10,749 bases of DNA from the NCBI GenBank assembly GCA_943326975.2, contig CALPVI020000038.1, positions 1 to 10,749 on the forward strand. Direction: 5' to 3'. The translations under genes and the position numbers were made by a program. The stretch comes from Actinomyces viscosus (GTDB taxonomy: Bacteria; Bacteroidota; Bacteroidia; Flavobacteriales_D; Crocinitomicaceae). The notes below the pieces were generated by a model. That model saw only the letters and a list, made by a program, of their open reading frames with translations. It ran no database searches and was not told the DNA's origin. Below, piece after piece: positions 7,360 through 10,749 of this stretch (its first letter is position 1; each line of letters begins with the position of its first letter).

Positions 7360-9987
7360 TCATTTATTAAGTTGCTCTAAATTTGCATATTTCGCAGACA
7401 ACTCTTTCAATTGCTTTATTTTTTGACGTGTTTGATTTGCATATACAGCATCATTATTTTTATCAAAAGTTTCTGCTTCCGCAACTAATACTTCTATTTT
7501 TTGCTCGAAAAAACTTACTAAATATTTAATGTTTTGTGGAACAAACATTTTCGTATACATCTCACCATTTTTCAATAACTGATCATAAATTCCAACTGAT
7601 TTTTCCATTAAATCAAAATCTTCTAATCGAACCATAAATACAGTTAATGAATTCATCATGCTCAATTGATCAAACCCTTGTAATGTTGAACCTTTTAAAG
7701 CATTGATAAAAAATGGATATGCATCAACTTTTGCAAATCCTTGATACAATTGTCCAATTCCTGCCAACATTTTTGATGACTGCTCATTTTCAAAAGATTT
7801 TGCTTTTTGCATTGCTAAATCAGGATTTCGTTGACCTAGTTCTCTTAAAACTGTTGACAATACCAAATACGATTGTTCTTTCTCTAAACATTTCATTAAA
7901 ATATCTTCCATTTCAACTCCTTCAATCATTTTAGCTAAATAATTAATTGCACTTGAACGAACATGAGAATTTGAATCTGAAAGGGCAATTTGCTTTAATA
8001 ACTCAATCCCTTTTAGTTTGTTTTGATCTTTTAGTTTTGTTACTTTTTCAATTGCAACTGTTCTCAAATACCAAAATGGATCTTTTAATGCATCTAAAAC
8101 CAATTGTTGAGAAATAGAGTCAATTCCTTTTACACCATTGTTCAAACCGTCTTTACGTGCCTTGTATGTTTTTCCATTGTAGTATTGATATACATATTGA
8201 TTAATCGGTTTCTCTTCTCGAATTTTTGCTAGTAAAACTTGTTGATCATCCGTGATAACGCATTTTAATTCTCCTTCATAAGGGAATGAAAATTCATTGT
8301 GTAATTTATCAACTACAACTTTATGGACATGTTTTCCTTTTGAATCAAAAACTGCAATTTGTATCGGTAATTTAAAAATAGGTGCAATTTCTAAATTTTG
8401 TTTTTGATCTATTGATACAGTAACTGTGCTATTCGTACTATTTTGAGCTTGATTGATTGTTAATACAGGATGAGCAGAACCTAAATACCATTGGTTAAAA
8501 AACCAATTTAAATCTTCTCCCGAAACTTCCTCAAAAGCCAAACGCAATTGATGAAATTCTGCTGCTTTAAATTTGTTATTCGTTAAATATAAATTGATTG
8601 CTTTGAAAAAGGCTTCATCTCCTAAGTAGGCCCTTAACATATTTAAAATACGCCCACCTTTGTTATAAGAATGTCCATCAAACATTTCGTCTTTTTCTTC
8701 GTAATCAAACCAAACTAAATTGTGATACCCTTTTGTTTGTGCAGATTGGTAATAACCATCTGCTTCTTGTTCGGCATTGTATGCTGCTTCATCTAAACCA
8801 TATCTATACTCATCCCATAAGTATTGTGAATAGTTTGCGAAAGATTCGTTTAAAGTTAAATTCGACCAAGATTCGCAAGTAACTAAATCTCCAAACCAAT
8901 GATGAAATAACTCATGCGCAATTGTTGATTGATCATTATCGTCTAATAAATCTCTATTTGATTTGTAAACGTAATCTCCAAATACTACCGCACCTGTATT
9001 TTCCATTGCTCCAGACACATAGTCTCTCACTACAATTTGATGGTATTTATCCCATGGATATTCAACTCCTAACAACTTAGAGAAATAGGCAATCATTTTT
9101 GGTGTTTCTCCAAAAATTGACTTAGCGTATTTTTCCCATTGTGGTTCAACATAATAGTTTACCTCCATTTTTGTTCCATCTGGACGAGTATAAAAGTCTT
9201 TTACTACTTTAAACTCTCCAACACCCATCATGAATAAATAAGGAGCATGTTGCAAATCTTGTTTCCAATAATCTGTTCTTGTTCCATCCGTATTTTGTTT
9301 CGAACTAACTAGTTTTCCATTGGATAAAGTCACGTATTTTGTATCCACTGTAATATTCGTTTCCTGGGTTGATTTCATATTTGGAGAATCAATTGTTGGA
9401 AACCAAACTGAATTCGCTTCTGTTTCTCCCTGTGTCCAAATTTGAGGCATTACATTTTTATCTTCACCTTTAGGGTTGATGAAATATAAACCTTTATCAG
9501 ATGTAATAGCTGAACCGCCAGAAGTTGCTCTTAATTCTGGTTTAGCAACATATTTAATTTTAATGCTATACTTTTCATTTTTAGTATAAACTCTATCCAA
9601 TTTTATTTTCAAAGTCAGACTATCGTATTGAAAAGAAACGGGTTTCATGTCTAGCGTTACTTCATTAATATCCATTCCTTTCGCGTCTAATGTCAAACTA
9701 TCAGTAGCATAGAAGTGTGGTTTTAATGTCAAGGTTGCTATACCATTCATTTTTGAATTTGCCCAATCAAAATTGACTTCCAATTTCGTGTGAATCAAAT
9801 CGGTATAAACGGTCCTCGCAGCATTGTAAAATGGACGTTCTGTAGGTTCCGCTTTTTGAATGTTTTCTGTCGAAGCATTTGGTGTATATTCTGCTGACTC
9901 AATAGGAACTTCAATTGTAGTTGATCCCTTTTTAATTCCACAAGCTGCAATTAAAATCCCAGCAATCAATATCGATAATTTTTTCAT
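7360..9987 (-). CDS. M1 family zinc aminopeptidase, predicted lipoprotein, with C-terminal HEAT-like region
   Basis: The 875-residue product is a gluzincin aminopeptidase that would remove N-terminal residues from peptides. Seen: a lipoprotein signal peptide with lipobox IAAC, lipidated Cys16; GAMEN at 326-330 (substrate N-terminus recognition); HELFH at 358-362 and Glu381 18 residues later (zinc ligands and catalytic Glu359); and SYNKGGRIL with Tyr441 at the transition-state position. The N-terminal beta domain covers roughly 55-250. A helical C-terminal part (about 620-830) has HEAT-like units such as LKDPFWYLRTVAIEKV and DSNSHVRSSAINYLAKM. Residues after Cys16 (GIKKGS) lack the acidic export signal described for some Bacteroidota surface lipoproteins, so a periplasmic face of the outer membrane is my inference. 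It is the first gene of the operon with DUF1800 and DUF1501. All catalytic residues are intact. Confidence 0.96.
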   Translation of the reverse strand: MKKLSILIAGILIAACGIKKGSTTIEVPIESAEYTPNASTENIQKAEPTERPFYNAARTVYTDLIHTKLEVNFDWANSKMNGIATLTLKPHFYATDSLTLDAKGMDINEVTLDMKPVSFQYDSLTLKIKLDRVYTKNEKYSIKIKYVAKPELRATSGGSAITSDKGLYFINPKGEDKNVMPQIWTQGETEANSVWFPTIDSPNMKSTQETNITVDTKYVTLSNGKLVSSKQNTDGTRTDYWKQDLQHAPYLFMMGVGEFKVVKDFYTRPDGTKMEVNYYVEPQWEKYAKSIFGETPKMIAYFSKLLGVEYPWDKYHQIVVRDYVSGAMENTGAVVFGDYVYKSNRDLLDDNDQSTIAHELFHHWFGDLVTCESWSNLTLNESFANYSQYLWDEYRYGLDEAAYNAEQEADGYYQSAQTKGYHNLVWFDYEEKDEMFDGHSYNKGGRILNMLRAYLGDEAFFKAINLYLTNNKFKAAEFHQLRLAFEEVSGEDLNWFFNQWYLGSAHPVLTINQAQNSTNSTVTVSIDQKQNLEIAPIFKLPIQIAVFDSKGKHVHKVVVDKLHNEFSFPYEGELKCVITDDQQVLLAKIREEKPINQYVYQYYNGKTYKARKDGLNNGVKGIDSISQQLVLDALKDPFWYLRTVAIEKVTKLKDQNKLKGIELLKQIALSDSNSHVRSSAINYLAKMIEGVEMEDILMKCLEKEQSYLVLSTVLRELGQRNPDLAMQKAKSFENEQSSKMLAGIGQLYQGFAKVDAYPFFINALKGSTLQGFDQLSMMNSLTVFMVRLEDFDLMEKSVGIYDQLLKNGEMYTKMFVPQNIKYLVSFFEQKIEVLVAEAETFDKNNDAVYANQTRQKIKQLKELSAKYANLEQLNK

Positions 9988-10016
9988 AGTCTTGTTATAC
10001 TATTAAATAGTTTATA

Positions 10017-10024
10017 CAAAACTG
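10017..10024 (-). promoter_or_regulatory. Weak candidate -7 box for the aminopeptidase operon
   Basis: On the minus strand this reads CAGTTTTG, five of six fixed positions of TAnnTTTG, 29 bases before the ATG at 9987. It is the best match in the 199-base divergent gap on that strand, but no -33 element is seen. Confidence 0.28.
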
Positions 10025-10042
10025 ATAAAATAATTTGAATAC

Positions 10043-10059
10043 ACCTTATTCTTTAAGGT
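10043..10059. repeat. Small palindrome in the divergent intergenic region
   Basis: Perfect 6-base arms ACCTTA (10043-10048) and TAAGGT (10054-10059) flank TTCTT. It lies between the divergent aminopeptidase operon and the biotin carrier gene, upstream of both candidate promoters, and could be an operator or chance. Confidence 0.3.
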
Positions 10060-10161
10060 TGAATCGTTGATTTTTAGGATTTATGGTAGTAAAAATGGAT
10101 AAATGGGAGTTATTATTTTAAACCAATTTTGAATCCGTTTCTTTACAGAACAAAAATTTTC

Positions 10162-10169
10162 TATTTTTG
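10162..10169 (+). promoter_or_regulatory. Bacteroidota-type -7 box for the biotin carrier gene
   Basis: TATTTTTG matches TAnnTTTG exactly and ends 17 bases before the ATG at 10187. The only nearby upstream TTTG, at 10128-10131, is 30 bases away, longer than the usual spacing, so the -33 part is doubtful. Confidence 0.6.
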
Positions 10170-10186
10170 CTTAAAATATATACGAG

Positions 10187-10654
10187 ATGACAAATCGAGT
10201 TTGGAATATTGACGGTAAAGAAACTATAAGTAACGGAGGAGCAGTTGTTAAATGGGACGACGAGCGTTTCTTCACTCTAACATTCAATGGAAAAGATTTT
10301 TACGGTGAAATTTTAGAAGAAAAGACTGAAGATCAACGTTTAAAAATCAAAATAAACCATAGAGTTTTCGAAGTAAAGAAAAAAGGTGAATTAGATGAAT
10401 TAATTGCTGCTCTTGGTTTAGATGTGCCAAAAGTTAGAAAATTAAAAGAACTCCAAGCACCTATGCCAGGTAGAATTGTAAACGTAGCCGTTTCAGTAGG
10501 ACAAGCTCTTGAAGTTGGAGATGAAATTCTTTCTTTAGAGGCAATGAAAATGGAAAATGTTCTGAAAGCGGAAGGTGTAGGAACAGTAAAAGCCATTTTA
10601 ATTGAAAACAATCAAGTAGTTGAAAAAGGAGCCGTACTAATTGAATTTGAATAA
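10187..10654 (+). CDS. Biotin carboxyl carrier protein (biotin/lipoyl domain)
   Basis: The 155-residue product ends in a classic biotinyl domain (about 88-155): LQAPMPGRIVNVAVSVGQ, then EAMKMEN with Lys121 as the biotinylated residue, then VGTVKAILIENNQVVEKGAVLIEF. The N-terminal 85 residues form the beta-rich and linker part usual for carrier subunits of acyl-CoA carboxylases in this phylum. It would carry carboxybiotin between a biotin carboxylase and a carboxyltransferase in the cytoplasm; AMKM and the PMPG motif fit acetyl-, propionyl- or related acyl-CoA carboxylases and oxaloacetate-decarboxylase-type carriers, and sequence alone does not separate these. No carboxylase subunit is adjacent: it has its own promoter box upstream and terminator downstream, so it appears monocistronic. 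It is divergent from the aminopeptidase operon. Confidence 0.93.
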   Translation: MTNRVWNIDGKETISNGGAVVKWDDERFFTLTFNGKDFYGEILEEKTEDQRLKIKINHRVFEVKKKGELDELIAALGLDVPKVRKLKELQAPMPGRIVNVAVSVGQALEVGDEILSLEAMKMENVLKAEGVGTVKAILIENNQVVEKGAVLIEFE

Positions 10655-10680
10655 TACATTGGTTTTATCATAATTGTACT

Positions 10681-10710
10681 AATGGCTAGCGTTAAACCCT
10701 AGCCATTTTT
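10681..10710. terminator. Terminator after the biotin carrier gene
   Basis: Perfect 9-base arms AATGGCTAG (10681-10689) and CTAGCCATT (10699-10707) flank a 9-base loop and run into five T (10706-10710). It ends the carrier transcript and could also serve a minus-strand gene arriving from the right edge. Confidence 0.92.
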
Positions 10711-10749
10711 TATTTACCAATATATCCTTTTTCACCTTTTTTAATGGTA
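10710..10749 (-). CDS. Possible C-terminal end of a minus-strand gene cut by the window edge
   Basis: Reading the minus strand from the right edge, one frame is open for 12 codons ending TIKKGEKGYIGK and a TAA at 10712-10710, immediately next to the bidirectional-looking hairpin. The placement, convergent with the carrier gene and stopping at the hairpin, is what a real gene end would look like. Twelve codons are too few to name a family, and chance is quite possible. Confidence 0.35.
   Translation of the reverse strand, partial: TIKKGEKGYIGK

Noticed and set aside
7713..7934. A 73-codon plus-strand open frame inside the aminopeptidase gene
   Set aside because: It is antisense to the HEAT-like region; hydrophobic Leu/Phe-rich content is an expected by-product of the opposite strand's codons.
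10128..10131. TTTG as the -33 element for the biotin carrier promoter
   Set aside because: The spacing of 30 bases to the -7 box is well beyond the roughly 19-21 usual for these promoters.
10333..10611. A 92-codon minus-strand open frame opposite the biotin carrier gene
   Set aside because: It is a shadow of the conserved biotinyl domain, with Ser/Thr/Phe-rich composition and no independent signals.

Overview
The window is an AT-rich bacterial segment that most resembles a member of the Bacteroidota, probably Flavobacteriales (a Fluviicola/Crocinitomicaceae-like organism would fit, but this is an impression and not a search result). The reasons are TAnnTTTG-type -7 promoter boxes, A-rich start regions without clear Shine-Dalgarno sites, a type IX secretion (T9SS) sorting domain on one product, and a 120-residue conserved protein of a type I associate with this phylum. 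Eight substantial genes, one of them cut by the left edge, cover most of the window. There are no mobile elements, RNA genes or CRISPR arrays that I can see.

Layout. (1) 1-1219, plus strand: the 3' part of hemC and then hemD, two consecutive steps of tetrapyrrole synthesis. hemD starts with TTG and has no in-frame ATG at all. A strong terminator follows about 100 bases later. (2) 1444-3174, plus: a small conserved protein of unknown function, apparently read from a promoter that sits almost on its start codon, then an RseP-family intramembrane zinc protease, closed by a terminator. (3) 3436-4095, plus: an exported, methionine-rich DUF4412/GLPGLI-like protein with a candidate promoter and inverted repeat upstream. 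(4) 9987-4165, minus: a likely three-gene operon (gaps of 15 and 9 bases) encoding an M1 aminopeptidase lipoprotein, a DUF1800 protein and a DUF1501 protein. It meets gene 3 at a shared hairpin terminator. (5) 10187-10654, plus: a stand-alone biotin carboxyl carrier protein with its own promoter and terminator, divergent from the operon. A possible C-terminal scrap of a minus-strand gene reaches the right edge.

How they work together. HemC and HemD make uroporphyrinogen III. RseP is a membrane protease of the regulated intramembrane proteolysis type. The minus-strand operon looks like an envelope or surface module: the aminopeptidase is a predicted lipoprotein, and the DUF1501 protein carries both a twin-arginine-like signal and a T9SS C-terminal domain. 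DUF1800 and DUF1501 genes are a recurrent pair of unknown function. The pair next to a peptidase, with T9SS targeting, is the most interesting thing here. Nothing in the window amounts to a clearly new defence or mobile system.
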